From: Calliopum simillimum
Taxonomy: Eukaryota > Arthropoda > Insecta > Diptera > Lauxaniidae
Length of the DNA stretch: 64,000 bases
Assembly (NCBI GenBank): GCA_951812925.1
Contig: OX638371.1
Span: 930,001 to 994,000, forward strand
Reading direction: 5' to 3'
Shown: positions 1 to 12,719 of the stretch, piece by piece
How positions within the stretch are numbered: the first letter of the stretch is position 1
How the letters are laid out: the number at the start of each line of letters is the position of its first letter
Position numbers and translations under genes: made by a program
Notes under the pieces: model-generated
What the model was told of the DNA's origin: nothing
The model's database searches: none
The model's input: only the letters and a program-made list of their open reading frames with translations

Positions 1-973
1 ACTAAAATTGTTACTGTGTAAACAGCAAAAAACACAAAATTCATGCATCATTTGCATGATAAAATTATAGCATTCAAGACAGTGGGAGGACATAGTGGCG
101 GATGGAATAGATAAAAAACCAAAGTTCCGCTAATATCAATGGGGATGTTAGTTCGATAGCACTCAATTCGATACTTTCAAAGGAAGATAGTTTTAACAAA
201 GACGTTCCAAACCCAGTACTCAAGTTTAAGTCACCGAAATGTTTCAATAAAAACTTGCTTGTACTATTTTAGTAAAATATAGTCAAAGGTATAGTTTCTC
301 CTAATCTAATCTAATCCTTTTGCTTAGAAGTAGAGATATTTCTACATATATATTTATCCGGTTATTTGCTAAGCATATGTAAATAGTATAATGACAAAAA
401 TTAATCAGAAATTTAATCACAATTTATTTGCCACATTAACATTTTCCATTTTGATTTCACCTGCAATTTTATTACTTTTTATTATCATTACATTTATTTA
501 CTTAACATTCCATTTCAGTAGTGATGTTTTATGGCCTAAACAACACAAGGCAATTCAATTTGTATTCTTTCACGCCATGACGTTTAACGACCAATTAGTT
601 GCATGCAATTATGTCATTTATTGCGCTCAAAAATGAGCCAAACAGGATGTCTAAAATTTTATTACACGGTGAAAATTAAATAAAATATGAAAATAATTTT
701 TTAGGTTTTTTTTTTCATCCACTTTCTATTGCCAACTTTGTATTGTGACGGCTCTATAAAAATGTGAGCGCACATAAAGTCAAACGCACGTGTTGGCAGG
801 CCTTTACCCTAGCGGCGAATAGTCGTATTAACAATACGAATACTCGTACGTGTCGTAAAAAATAAAGGCAGCAGGTCGGGGCCGGGAAACAAAAAAATAC
901 CAACAGCAGCGGTAACACCATTAAAATTAAGCATAAAAATAAACGCGTTACGGTTCGTTGGCATTTCATAGCC

Positions 974-1058
<85 letters not shown>

Positions 1059-2838
1059 AAGTTGATACATATTGCAATATTTTTCCGAGTTCTGACAACA
1101 TGGGCATCCCAACTTGGCTTTTGGACTGCTTACGATGGCATATTTGTTTTGTTTCATTTTTTTGTTTGCTTTTGTGGTGAATTGTTGCGTAATCCAATAG
1201 CATTGATATGGCGTGCCCCACAGTGATTTTGATGCGTTGCGCGCCTCAACATATGCAACATAATACACACATACACAATGCGTACTTTCAACGCAGCGCA
1301 AAACAAATCCGCAAATCGCTGGCTAAGTAGCGGCGGGTTTACAAGCAAAACAACAACAACAACTATTGCAATAATAATAAAAAGCAACAACAAAAACAAA
1401 AGCAGTAACATTAAGCCAGCAGCAGTAGCATGAGCTTCATTTTACTGTGGAATAATTTCATGTTTCAGACAAAATTCACGAAAATTTAAGATTTAATTTA
1501 TTAAAAGAGAAAACTTTTTTTCGATTTTGAAATAATATTTAAAAAATGTGCAAATTTTTTCGGCATCCTTTTCCTTAATCAGTTATTGCGTGATTTTGTC
1601 TACAGCTGCCACAAACTCTGTTGTGCTAACTATTCATTATGTTCCATTGTGCATAGCGCCTTTAAATATACAACAAAAGTCGATAAGGTTCAATAAACAT
1701 ATGTATGCGGAATGGGAGTATGGCCAGATGAGCGCTGCGATTTAAAAAAATATTGAAAAGCAAGGATTGAGCTGAAGCGTATAACTAAACTTAAGGATCA
1801 AGCCAACAAGAAGCAATTCATATTCAGCTATTGCCTTCTCCAACTACTGCATAAATCCCAATCCTTAACGAAGGACCTCAACCATGCTGATGTTGAGTTT
1901 GAATCTTTTGTGAAAATATTTTCATGTTTGCTGCATTAAAGTTGCTTACAAGTGTATTGCTGCCACATGTATGTATGTGTGTACGTACATACATCAGTGT
2001 ATTGTACATGTAGATATGTGTTAGTGGGCTACTCTCACTGATTCTGCCATTATTTGTGTTTATGCCATTTTTATTGCCGCACTTGAGCTCAAATCTTAAG
2101 CTTAAGCATATTTACGAGTTTTGTGCTTGTGCTTATGTTTGTTTTGCAATGCGTGTGTATGCGTATACTTTTTAATGTTTACTTGTATGCGTAAATGTTA
2201 CATTTAACACACATACAATGGCACTTAAAATACATACTTCTACGCTAAAACATTTATAGTTTTTTTTTTTTTTTTGGTGCTGAGACAGTTTCATGCCCAC
2301 ATGTCGACGGTCTTAATTTCCTTCTCTCTTTCCATGCCACTCCCCCTGCCTTGCAGCGTCCCTTGACAGAACTTTGCGCAAATTGTTTATAAGTGCGTAA
2401 GATTTATTTACGCTTTCATTTTTGCAATAGGATTTTGCTGGATCTATCGTGGATTATGCATTGAGAGGCACGAGCGAGTACCTTTTTAAGGTCCTTTAAA
2501 CGCTCATGTTGGTCTACCAACATGAAATTGATGTTTACAACTTTAACTGCGACGTGCTCGAGACGTTTTCATTCGTTTCTTTTTTTTTTTTTTTGTTTTC
2601 ATTTTTTCACGATTTCCGTTGCTTTTTATGCAGGATTTTATTATTCATTTTGTGTGTTCTCTTATTATTATATGCATTTTTATTGAATTCTTTTTTATTC
2701 GCTCTTGTTTATTTGAGAATTTTAAAAAATTGAATTTTTATGCAAATAGTATGTTTGGACTAAAATTCATAAAGATTTTTATATGAAAAAGCATATCACA
2801 CAGGTTGCTTATGATGGTGATTTTATTTGGAGGGTCAC
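1..2838. other. Gene-free stretch
   Basis: No open frame here has a recognisable domain, a codon pattern or splice context that supports a gene. Contents are AT-rich unique-looking sequence, a long TTG microsatellite, a short CAA-rich tract near 1345-1400 and an ATGT/ACGT-rich microsatellite-like patch near 1965-2010. A poly-T run lies at about 2261-2275. It could be intergenic DNA or part of a long intron. Confidence 0.6.
976..1058. repeat. (TTG)n microsatellite
   Basis: About 27 uninterrupted TTG units. On the minus strand they read as a poly-Asn frame, which is an artefact of the repeat and not a gene. Confidence 0.97.
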
Positions 2839-2847
2839 TCATTGTCT

Positions 2848-3469
2848 GGTTACCGGACATAATCCCAACGGACATAATCCCCATTTCGTAAATGGGGATT
2901 ATGTCCGAAAATTTTTCGGTGATAATCCCCATTTTGGCCATGGGGGTTATGTCCGCAAATTTTTCGGACATAATCCCAATGGGGGTTATGTCCGAAAAAT
3001 TTAATTAAGATTGAACAAAATTCTTGCAATAATCCATTTAAAAAATTTATATAGTGTTGGATGTTATAGACTGATCCGCGGCCGAAGGCCGCCGCGAAGC
3101 CGGTGTTGGATTTTTGGGAGCTTTAAATCCTGAGCTGCGGCCGCAGGCCGCCCACTTACCTCTGCTCTTATGAAAAATTACTGTGGCTAGCAAACTAGGT
3201 GTTGGATATATTATAGACTGATCAGCAGCTGCAGGCCGCCGCGGAAACGGTATTGGAATTTTTGGGAGTTGTAAATCCTGAGCTGCTTCTGTTGTCAATA
3301 ACAAAATATCGTTATGGGGATTATGTCCGTTTTTTCCTGGGGATTATGTCCGAAACACTTGCGAACATAATCCCCATTGAAAAAATGGGGACTATGTCCG
3401 AATAACTTGCGGACATAATCCCCATATCGTGAATGGGGATTATGTCCGTGGGGATTATGTCACGGCACC
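2848..3469. mobile_element. Foldback element A, 9-bp target duplication
   Basis: Element of 622 bp flanked by the identical 9-mer TCATTGTCT at 2839-2847 and 3470-3478. Both ends begin GGT and run into GACATAATCCC, read inward. The arms are made of repeated, alternately inverted copies of a short unit (GGACATAATCCCC and its complement), as in Drosophila FB elements. Between the arms lie two tandem copies of a GC-rich core (separate entry). No transposase is present, so it is non-autonomous. The 9-bp duplication and long, internally repeated arms suggest an FB/MULE-like family; this superfamily call is inference. Confidence 0.85.
3054..3300 (+). repeat. Tandem GC-rich core modules inside foldback A
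   Basis: Two tandem units about 145 bp apart, starting near 3054 and 3200 with GTGTTGGAT...TATAGACTGATC. Unit 1 holds two strong GC hairpins (CGCGGCCGAAGGCCGCCGCG near 3077-3096; GCGGCCGCAGGCCGC near 3135-3150). Unit 2 is diverged and has lost part of them. Unit 1 is nearly the same as the centre of the elements at 19356-19731 and 27496-27868, although their ends are unrelated. No long frame supports a coding role. Confidence 0.85.
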
Positions 3470-3478
3470 TCATTGTCT

Positions 3479-5100
3479 ACCATTTTATTTAAAGTCAATT
3501 ACTTTATTAAAACTGAATTATAAAAGTTAAATTAATAGTTTGAAGATATGGTTTCGTTCGTTCAAATGTAGCCTTTTTGGCAATAAAATAAGTAGATGAA
3601 ATTGTTCAAAAAATGCCTTAGATCTCTGGGTGCGTCCCTTAAAAGGTGCTAAATGAAATTTAATTTCAATCTTACATACAATAACTGCATACATGGAGAG
3701 TAACAAGAGTCGCGAAGGCTGCAGTTGGTCATATATTTTTTCTTCCTTGCAATCCTTTAACAGTGCCATTTACTGGTGTGTCTTTTTTTTATTGTCAACT
3801 CAAGTCAAAGCGAGATGTGTCTGCAAGACGAGATTAAAGGAAAAAGCAAAAGAACGAAAAGAAGTGAGCAAGTAGCAAATAATTTACAACATTGTTAACA
3901 GCTGCTAAATTTACAAGGCGCTCTTTATTGTTATTGTTGTTTTTGTTGTTGTTGTAGTTATCCTTGCAGTTAACTCCGTCATTTATGTTGTGTGTCTGTT
4001 GTGCTTTTACTTTATTGCTGCAACAGCAGCTATTTGCTTATTTCGCTTTTTTTATTGCATACTTTTGTGTGCTTTTAAATTTTCGATGTTTTTTCTTACT
4101 TCTTTGTTCGTTAAAATTGTTTTCGTATTTATTTTCCGTTAAAATGTTCATGTCAGTGACTTTGTCCGCGTGAAAAGCTGACAAAGCTGAACTTGATCTT
4201 AACTGATGTACTCGTGTTGTGCAGTATCCATACATATGTACGTAATATATGTGTATTAGAGCGCCCGCGAGATATATGAAAGTTGTGATTTTGTTAAACT
4301 CAGCCGGTTTTCGATCAAAGCTTAAAAAATAATCAAAAAACAGCACGTAGCTTTAAAGCTATTGACTTTTTCGGAGAACTCCTCAAGTCAACTTTAGTAG
4401 AGAATGACTAGACTAACATTATCTTCATAGAATTTTTTGGTCCAAAAAATAAATGTGCTGCTGTTGGTACAAAAATAATTTTTTTTCTCAACATTGGGAC
4501 CGGCTCCATACTTTCAAAATCTATGTTTTTAAATAATTTTTTATTTTAAATTAATCTAAATTTAATTCCCCACAACATAAAATTTCCAGAATAAATATTC
4601 CGTCCGTAGAAAATTAGGAAAAAACAATTTATAGAAAAAAAGTCATGAACATTATCTTAAAAAGTTTCTACCAGTAGTTTCGAAGCTCCGGGCAGTTAAA
4701 GCAATTTCCTCTTTTTACAAGTAGTCTATTTTTCAGGCTTTGATCGAAACCGGCTGGGTTTTTTCAACTACCGAATCCTAATTTACGAAAAAGGCCGAGG
4801 AGCAAACAAAATCACATTTTCGCATACATGGACACTGTAATGAGTATGGATACATGTACGTCTCCACTAAGATTATGACAAAACGATGGCTATGGCAATA
4901 GGAACAGAAAAGACGCTAGGGAGATATGCTCATCATTAGTTTGGTGAAACCCGAAAGTAGAACACAATGTCTTTAATGTTAAGCAACGAGACGGTTGTTC
5001 ATGCCTGATGCTTCCAAAATATTATAGTATATTATTAATTGTAGTAAAAATCAAACGATATCTTCTCTTCTTATACGAGCTAAAATTGTATGTTTGTTTT
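3479..5100. other. No gene; degenerate inverted repeat at 4295-4770
   Basis: Frames here are short and unremarkable. The one structure seen is a pair of inverted arms at about 4297-4330 and 4735-4768, sharing CAGCCGGTTT(T)CGATCAAAGC. They look like the ends of an old MITE of about 470 bp. Weaker inverted similarity extends outward on both sides. No target duplication could be assigned. Confidence 0.5.
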
Positions 5101-5380
5101 TATGTTCGTTTTTTTGTTTGTTTGTTTTTTTGTACTTATTTCTGTGCCAATATTTTTTCTCCAAAACGGTTACAGCTATTTTAATGAAACTTAGAATAGT
5201 GTTAGATATTAGCATACAATGAAGAATGAGCTAGGTTTGAACTTCGTAAATGCTCACCAGAAGGCGTGGCACTGCCCTAAAGTTTAAATTTGATTTAGTC
5301 ATAACTCACAAACTATACAAGATATTTAGATGAAATTTGGTGAGCGAGTACGACTTGATAGTACCTTAAAACAAACAAAA

Positions 5381-6200
5381 AGTGGGCGGGAGCGAAGAAG
5401 TGCCACGCCCACTTTCCAGGCCTTGAAAATTTTGATTCAATATTACTCGAAAACTACCTCTGCAAACAAGGATTAATATGTGATACACCACTATATTGGG
5501 AAAACTCGTTGAAGGGCGTGGCACCGCCCACAAAAATATAAAACGGTATAGAAAGAAAACTGACAGAGCAAACATTCTGAAATTAAGTGTGAGGAGCCTA
5601 ATTGCCATAGAGCATCTCTGATTTGAAGGTGGGCGAAATATCGCCGTTGCACGTGGAACCTCCCATGCAAGCAAAATACCTTAAATGCTATTTCTCGCAA
5701 ATGTTCCAAGATATTTTAATGAAATTCGGTATGTAGGTACTGCTTATTAATATCTTGTTATAACCAAAAAGTGGGCGGTATCGAAGAAGTACCACGCCCC
5801 CTTTTTTACCATTGAAAATTTTGATTCAATATTACGCAAAAACGACTCCAACAATTTTAAAGACAGTTTAAGAGATTGTACCCCTAAAAACAAGTATTAA
5901 TATGTGATTTGCCGTTATATTGGGAAAACTCATGGAAGGGCGTGGCACCGCCCACAAAAATATAATACGCTATAAAAAGAAAACTTCAAAAGCAATCTTT
6001 CTGAATTTAACTGTAGGGAGTCTACTTGCTCCTAGGCACCTACAAACTGAAAGTAGGCGAAATTTGCCGGTGCACGTGGAACCTCCCATACAAGTAAAAT
6101 ACATTAAATGCTATTTCTCGCAAATGGTACGTTATATGTTGATGAAATTTGGTACACGGATCTGGATCATAAGTATCTATGTCATAACGAAAAGTAGGCT
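5381..6200 (+). repeat. Diverged tandem repeat of about 0.4 kb
   Basis: Two copies, starting near 5381 and 5770, share the order: AAGTGGGCGG...CCACGCCC, then a TTGATTCAATATTAC block, a TATATTGGGAAAACTC block, GGGCGTGGCACCGCCCAC, a CACGTGGAACCTCCCAT block and ATTTCTCGCAAATG. A poorer upstream copy appears from about 5150. The GGGCG/CGCCC pairs make each unit rich in small palindromes. No coding capacity is visible; the open frame at 5920-6420 is a by-product of this repeat. Confidence 0.75.
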
Positions 6201-6239
6201 TTGTTCAATAATTTCCACTCCCTTTTTTATCAAAATATC

Positions 6240-6475
6240 AGGCACAAAAAAAAAATGGAATGAACTTTTTATTCTTATATGCATCCTTATGCACTTTTTG
6301 ACGCTGAATCCGTCTTCATCAGCAGAACTGCCATTATACCTGCAGGATTTTGAAATATCCTTGCTTGAAGTTGAAGAAATGCTGTGTTCAGTCTTACAGC
6401 GTAGCTACAACAAAAAGTAAAATTCTTTTTTATTAATAGCATCAAATAGCCACGCTCCTCCTTATCAAAATTTCC
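6240..6475. repeat. Repeat shared with 12.4-12.7 kb
   Basis: The block 6340-6470 (ATATCCTTGCTTGAAGTT ... AAATTCTTTTTTATTAATAGCAT) matches 12410-12490 in the same orientation. The block 6240-6312 (poly-A, TGGAAT, ending GACGCTGAATCCG) matches the reverse complement of about 12640-12716. The two sites therefore hold rearranged copies of one dispersed repeat. Confidence 0.6.
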
Positions 6476-6773
6476 TCTCGGATTTTTCCAATAGGACTCT
6501 TATTTCCGAGTTATGATCCTTTGATGATAAGATATTTCAGCCCCCATACAAAAGACGAAATATTTTGGGTGCGTGGCATATCCCATTTATTTATTTTAGG
6601 GCATTCTATTTCACAAAAAAAAATTTTAGTTTTTGATATTTTTCTATACCATTCGATACATTCCGAGTTTTTTGTTATTATTATTCTCATTGGTTAATTT
6701 ATCATTTTGAAAGTATAACCATTAGAGGTGAAAAAGAAGTACGAGTTTCATAACAAAAAATAGCTATGAATAA

Positions 6774-8321
6774 TAGGGTGCAGCACTTTTTCGAAATATT
6801 GGGAAAATTATAGGTTGCATCAAAGATTATCTTAGGAGCAGGCCTTATTACAAAGACTGCATACTTAGTTTTGGTCAAAACCCCCGAAAAAATGGCCCGC
6901 CCGTGGCTTGAATGAAGGTCTAAACGATAAAAATCATTGTTTTTTCGCAGTTTTTTTATTTTATCTCAAAAACCACAAAACTATTGGTAGTAATTCTTCC
7001 TAAATCTTTGAAAAGGATTAATTTTCTACATTTATTGGTTTTTTCTCATTGCTCTACAGTGAAGTTTGCCCTATGGAAGTCCCGGAAGAAGTAAAAATTT
7101 TTTGATTCAAAAAACGGTTTTTTTCCTATAACTCAAGATACAAGAGACACATAAAAACTTTAGAGCTCAATAAATGTAGGAAATCTGATTTCCTATAGTT
7201 TTGCTTTGAAATCTTGATTCCAAAAGTAAACGGTTTTCCGCTAGAGGCCGAAATTTGTTAAAAATAATTGTGTATCATGAAAAAGCGACCTTTTATTGTT
7301 TGGTTTTAAAATATACCCAAAAATTTGATTAGAAACTAATGAAAAAACTAAAAGCTTCTTAACATGGTCTTTAGAATGGAAATCGGATTGAAATTGCGCG
7401 AGATATGATAATTCTTACATACTTGGTATTTTTTGTAAAGTTCTAATTTTGGGTATTTTTGTTTCACAGTGTGTTTTGCATCCACAACTTAAGATTTTTT
7501 TATGATTATTACTTTACGTTAAAGGACGATAAACAGCGCAACTTTCAGAACCAAGAATATCAAAATCGGTTTGTAGTTTCGTTGCGAAAATTTGCAAGCA
7601 AAATCATCAAAAGGTCACTTCAAAATAAAAATTTCTAAAAATTCGATTTTTTTTATCACAAAAATCGGCCTCTAGGGCACAAACTATTAGCTGTGGAAAG
7701 ATGACTATCAGAAACAAAATATAGCAAATTATATTTCCTACATTTCTTAGAATACAATAGTACACATTTTTTATGGTATTTAGGGTATATAGTCACTCAT
7801 ACTGCAAAAAAGCCGTATTTGACAAAAATGGAAAAAAATCCAAACTCTCAGGCTAAAATTCGCAACGAAACTACAAACCGATTTTGATATTCTTGGTCCT
7901 GAAAATTGCGCTGCTTATCGTCCTTTTACGTAAAGTAATAATCATAAAAAAATCTTAAGTTGTGGATGCAAAACACACTGTGAAACAAAAATACCCAAAA
8001 TTAGAACTTTACAAAAAATACCATAGGACTTCCATAGGGCAAACTTCACTGTAGAGCAATGAGAAAAAAACAATAAATGTAGAAAATTAATCCCTTTCAA
8101 AGATTTAGGAAGAATTACTACCAATAGTTTTGTGGTTTTTGAGATAAAATAAAAAAACTGCGAAAAAACAATGATTTTTATCGTTTAGACCTTCATTCAA
8201 GCACCGGGCGGGCTATCTTTTCGGGGGTTTTGACCAAAACTAAGTATGCAGTTTTTGTTTTAAGATCTTAATCTATGATAATTTTTGATGCACTAATTTT
8301 TTTGAATTTTGCTGCACCTTA
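6774..8321. mobile_element. hAT-type non-autonomous element, 8-bp duplication
   Basis: Element of 1548 bp with exact 8-bp duplications ATGAATAA at 6766-6773 and 8322-8329. Ends are TAGGGTGCAGCA and, on the other strand, TAAGGTGCAGCA, which fit the hAT end pattern YARNG. The inside is a large imperfect inverted repeat: an outer arm 6820-7083 pairs with about 8020-8300, and an inner arm of about 7420-7600 pairs with about 7855-8020. The left arm carries some 340 bp (about 7083-7420) missing from the right. The centre (7600-7855) is unpaired. No transposase frame remains. Confidence 0.85.
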
Positions 8322-8329
8322 ATGAATAA

Positions 8330-10485
8330 AAACATCGACTAAAATAATAAGATCAGATTGTTGACCGAGCAGGGATTGGTCTCCAGTTACTTGTTTGTTA
8401 AACACGATTGAATTTTTTTGTCACACGTTGTTATTAATAAAAACATCAAGCAATTCAAAACCCTAGGCACTTCTGAAAATACAAATCTACTGAAATACAT
8501 ATGTACTACACTATGTGGTCACTTATACAGTCGCTAATGTGAGCTTCATAACAGATAAACAGACTTCACAATTGATTCATTTTAGTCAAATCATCAGCAA
8601 GTTGCATGTTGCATAAAACTGTGGCAAATACATATTTGATCTCAAGACAATTTAACAACGCCACGTAACTTTAAATCCATTCAATCTTTTTATCTTTTTA
8701 CTATTTACTCTTCATGAACAGTTGAATTGTACTGAAATGAAATAAACGTTTTAATACCTACTGCAAATGTTGCAAACTTTCTTTATCTTTATTGGGTTTG
8801 AGATGACGCGCGCAATTCCGTTTTTTAGATATCTGATATTTCAAAGTAATCGGTGCAATAATATATGGGCGATTGTATTAGAATTAAACAATATTTAATT
8901 AAAATATATAATTTTAAAGATGGTATGAAATATCTTTAAATGTATCTCCTTGAAGGATTTTTCCACATATAATGACGTTATACGTTGTATTCTTTCTTTT
9001 CAGTTGTCTTCACTGCTCCTTTTTCCTCTATCGTTTCCAGAACTCCCAAAATTAATCTTCAGCCTTGACCGCCATAGATCGTTTAGTGCTGCAATTAATT
9101 GGTTTAAAATTGCCGTTCACATAGCCAAATCCATAAAAATCATTTTGAGAACAACAAAAATAATAACAATAATTTAGTGTTCACTAAAATTAAGACATTA
9201 AAACTTTCTGAAGGTTTCACTTTCATGCTGTTCTGTCCACTTCGCACTTTATTTCAAAAACAACCAAATAGGAAATCAGCGTCATGAAGTCGTCAGAACT
9301 TAACTTAGCGCTTTACTTTCAAAATTGAAATGCTTAAGAAAAATAAGGAAGTGACAGAGTTGGAAGGACTATAAAATAAGAACAAGAAAAAAATAGAATA
9401 TTAAAAACAAACACGACAACAAAAAAATTATGCTCAATGTCAAAATAATAACCAAACAACAGAAGAAACTAAACAAAAAAAAAACATTTTTCAAACAAAT
9501 TCTTCACTGTTTTGAATTTTGAAGGATTTTGAGGTTTTTCTTAGTGAGGAGGATAAATGCATGTACGCGAAGGTTTTATGACAGCTACGCCAAAGTCACG
9601 TTTTGACAATAATCTCTTAAAGTAAGAACAACGACAACAACAAAAAATGGCACGACGCACGAATAAAACAACAAGCGAATAAAGCAAGTTATGTCTTTAA
9701 GGACAACAATTTGGAAAGCGCATAAAGCCGTCGCTCACAATATACATATGTACATATATTAGTACATATGTATGTTCATAAGCAGGCATCAGCTGTTTTT
9801 AAATTAAAGTAGCGACCACAGCGACCAAGCCAACATGAAAATAAAATCCAAAAATATGTTTTTTTATAAAAATTTGGTTACATAGAGACAAAAGGGCAGA
9901 AAAGCAAAATCCTGAAAGACAACAAATTTATCAATCTCAGTTTTCAAAAGTTCATCCTCTAAATGTAATGGAAATTATTCTCTCTGAAGTTATAATTAAA
10001 TCTTCAATTAGTTTTGCTTTTAGTTTTGATATTGAGTCTTGGGCATTAAATCTTGAGCTCGGTGTTGATCTTGGCTATGATTATGATTATAATTTTGGTC
10101 TTGGTTGACCTTAGAAGTAAAAAAAATTTTGAAAAAAATTGCAAATTTCTAATTCTTTTTTTCAAAGTAGTAAGGTTGAGAGATAATTTCATTTTTAAAA
10201 GGGGTGTGACATCCTTGTTAACTATAAATGAACAAGACAAATAGCAGTCTTGGTTTTAAATATCATCTTGACCAATACCATAGTAGTCTTGATCTTGGTC
10301 TTGAACACTTAGTCTTGGTCTTGAAACTATATCAGCGTCATTGATCTCGAACAATTACCAAGACCAACGCTGACTTTGCTCTTAACTTGTCCAAAATTAA
10401 AAACTTCTTAAATGATCAACAAACAAACAGACGAGCAAAGCTAAATCGATTCAGGAGGTACGCTGATTTTTATGCGCCCAAGGGT
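8330..10485. other. Gene-free stretch
   Basis: I see no gene or assignable element. The part from 10060 to 10350 is a low-complexity zone of imperfect CTTGGTCTTGA-like units that may be a decayed minisatellite. Alternating AT-rich sequence fills the rest. Confidence 0.5.
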
Positions 10486-10489
10486 TGCC

Positions 10490-10920
10490 ACGGTGTTCAA
10501 ACAAGATAACTTAATGGGACCACGTAGGGTACCCCTTTTTTTGCTGAAATCAACAATCCTAAATCTCCCGAGAAAAATGATATGCTTTATAAAATCGAAA
10601 CCGTGGCACCTTTTTTTTCAAAATGGGTAAAAGACAGTTTTCATACATAGATCGTACGGAAACTAAAAAAATAAGTAAATCAAACAAAAATTAAAATATG
10701 TAGACATTTTCGATATATTTATCAATGCTGATTCCGAATCCGGTCTTAAAATTGCCGTATCTAGTAAGGTTTTCGAGATATTCTAACTTAAAAGTGCTAA
10801 AAACACGATTCTTGCTATAAAACATGATACGGTGGTTAAAAGTTTTAGTTTTTCTTTTGATTTCAGCAAAAAAAAGGGTACCCTACGTCGTCCCCATAAG
10901 ATATTTTGCTTAAACACCGT
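10490..10920. mobile_element. MITE with about 60-bp terminal inverted repeats
   Basis: Ends ACGGTGTTCAAACAAGATA and, from the other side, ACGGTGTTTAAGCAAAATA continue as inverted repeats through CGTAGGGTACCC to a TTTGCTGAAATCA block. Total length is about 431 bp. No convincing target duplication is seen; TTGC on both sides is possible but weak. No coding capacity. Confidence 0.7.
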
Positions 10921-12340
10921 TTTGCATTTCGTAACTTAACTCTTTTGAGGAGCTGGATCACTTAATTAAATCACTTGTTGATTTCATTTGGCTGGCAGTT
11001 TTTTTTTTTTTTCACGCGACCACAGTTGCAAAATATTTAATTTTGATGTTGGCTCAAAGAACACTCAAAATATGTGGGTAGAAAATATATTCGCAATGCC
11101 ATAACTGGGTCCTTGACAGTTCTAACAGGGAAGCATAATGAAAACTGAAGGCATGCGCGATTCCTTTGACAGTAAATTCAGTTCATTCTTAAAACCGCAT
11201 TAAAATCTGAAGTTCAAAATTTTTTTTTTTTTCATCACAACTTTTTTTCTGGATGCTTAGTTCACACTTTCTGTTTCCAGCTCTTCCAACTGCTGAGTTG
11301 AGGAAAATACAGAATTTAGCTCAGAGGGTTTCACAGGAAACCAAGTTAAGAAAAATGAGAAAAAAAAATCGCTGCCATAATGAAGTGCGACTGTTCATTA
11401 GCGTGAGAGCAAGAAAAAATAAGAACCTAAGCCAAAGAGAGGAAAAAAGTGGCAAAAAAGTTGCACTCAATTAACACGCTACAATACTAAAAACCACGAC
11501 CAAAACCAGACGTGGTACTTTAATTTAAATTTATTTTATGTAGTTTCGCAAAAAATCCAACACTACTAACTTTTTTCACTTTTTCAATATAAAAGCTTTT
11601 ATTACCCAAGCAAGATAACAAATGAGTGAAAGAATGGCAAAAAAATTTAAATAATTTTGCTTTGTTTGAATTTTTTGCAGCACTTTTATTGAGATGCTGC
11701 AATATTTTAACACTTCACTATTTTTTTCTAGTGCTCTCAAATGACCAGCAATGGTCCAGCCTCAAAAACCGAAGTGTTATTTTTTTTCCAAACCACAACT
11801 CGTGAGAGTGCACCAGGCTAGGCCGCCAAAACCAAATCACTTGATGGTTTCACCACATGCAGATAGCGTGCTTCCATCACCGACATCAGATCGGCCAACC
11901 AACAGTTGAGCGGTGCACAATGGGGATAATGCGTGAATTAATACTAAAAATTGATACTTTTCAAAATAGAAGAGAAATCCTTAGAACAAAAATACACAAC
12001 AATAAGAGAATGATAATACAGACACCCAAAAAAAATTAACTTTTTATTTCTTACTAGAGTTCGACTTTTGGCCGAAATTCGACCACTTTGATTAATCTTT
12101 CAAAAGGCAACTGTCTCTAACTGTATGGCAAACAAACTCTCATTAATAACCATGTCTACGTATTTTCTCTTTGGGGGCACAGCGTACTTTAAAACAAAAA
12201 GTTGCGATAAAACACAAAATGCTTTAAAATTGCTTCATTAGGGATGAACTTATAGCCATTTTCATATTGTCGTTCCTTATCGAATTTCATAAAAATCGAT
12301 GCAGCGGTTTAACTGTGAGATTAGATTTAGGAATGGCACC
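10921..12340. other. Gene-free stretch
   Basis: AT-rich sequence with homopolymer runs near 10999-11012 and 11220-11232. No supported gene, RNA or repeat structure was recognised. Confidence 0.45.
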
Positions 12341-12431
12341 ACCCACTAAAAAAAATTGTTGTGCACTGCACTTCCTCACAACATTTCCAAATGAAATCAG
12401 GTTTCGAGATATCCTTGCTTGAAGTTCGAGA

Positions 12432-12601
12432 AAATGCTACAGGAAAAGGTGAAATTCTTTTTTTTTAATGGCATTAAATAGTTACACTCTTCTGTACCAA
12501 TGTCCTATTTTAAAAGTGCTGTAAGTACGTATATTTTGATACAGAAGAGTTTGGCTGTTCGATGCCATAAAAATAAAAGAATTTTACCTTTTCCTGATGC
12601 C
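12432..12601. repeat. Inverted repeat, arms about 60 bp
   Basis: The arm 12432-12497 (GCTACAGGAAAAGGTGAAAT ... CTCTTCTGTA) is the imperfect reverse complement of 12540-12601. The loop is about 42 bp. The outer sequences belong to the repeat also found at 6.24-6.47 kb. It is probably the centre of a degenerate foldback element. Confidence 0.7.
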
Positions 12602-12719
12602 TGAAAACAACGCAGGTATATGGACAATTCTAATTATATAGTCGGATTCAGCGTCGAAACTACATAATAAAAGAAATAAAAACTATGTTCCATTTTTTTT
12701 TTTTTTTTTTTGTGCCTGT

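Noticed and set aside
966..1301. Minus-strand frame with a long poly-Asn tract
   Set aside because: It is the translated TTG microsatellite, with no domain or splice support.
5920..6420. Open frame of 166 codons
   Set aside because: It lies wholly in the diverged dispersed repeat; related copies do not keep the frame.
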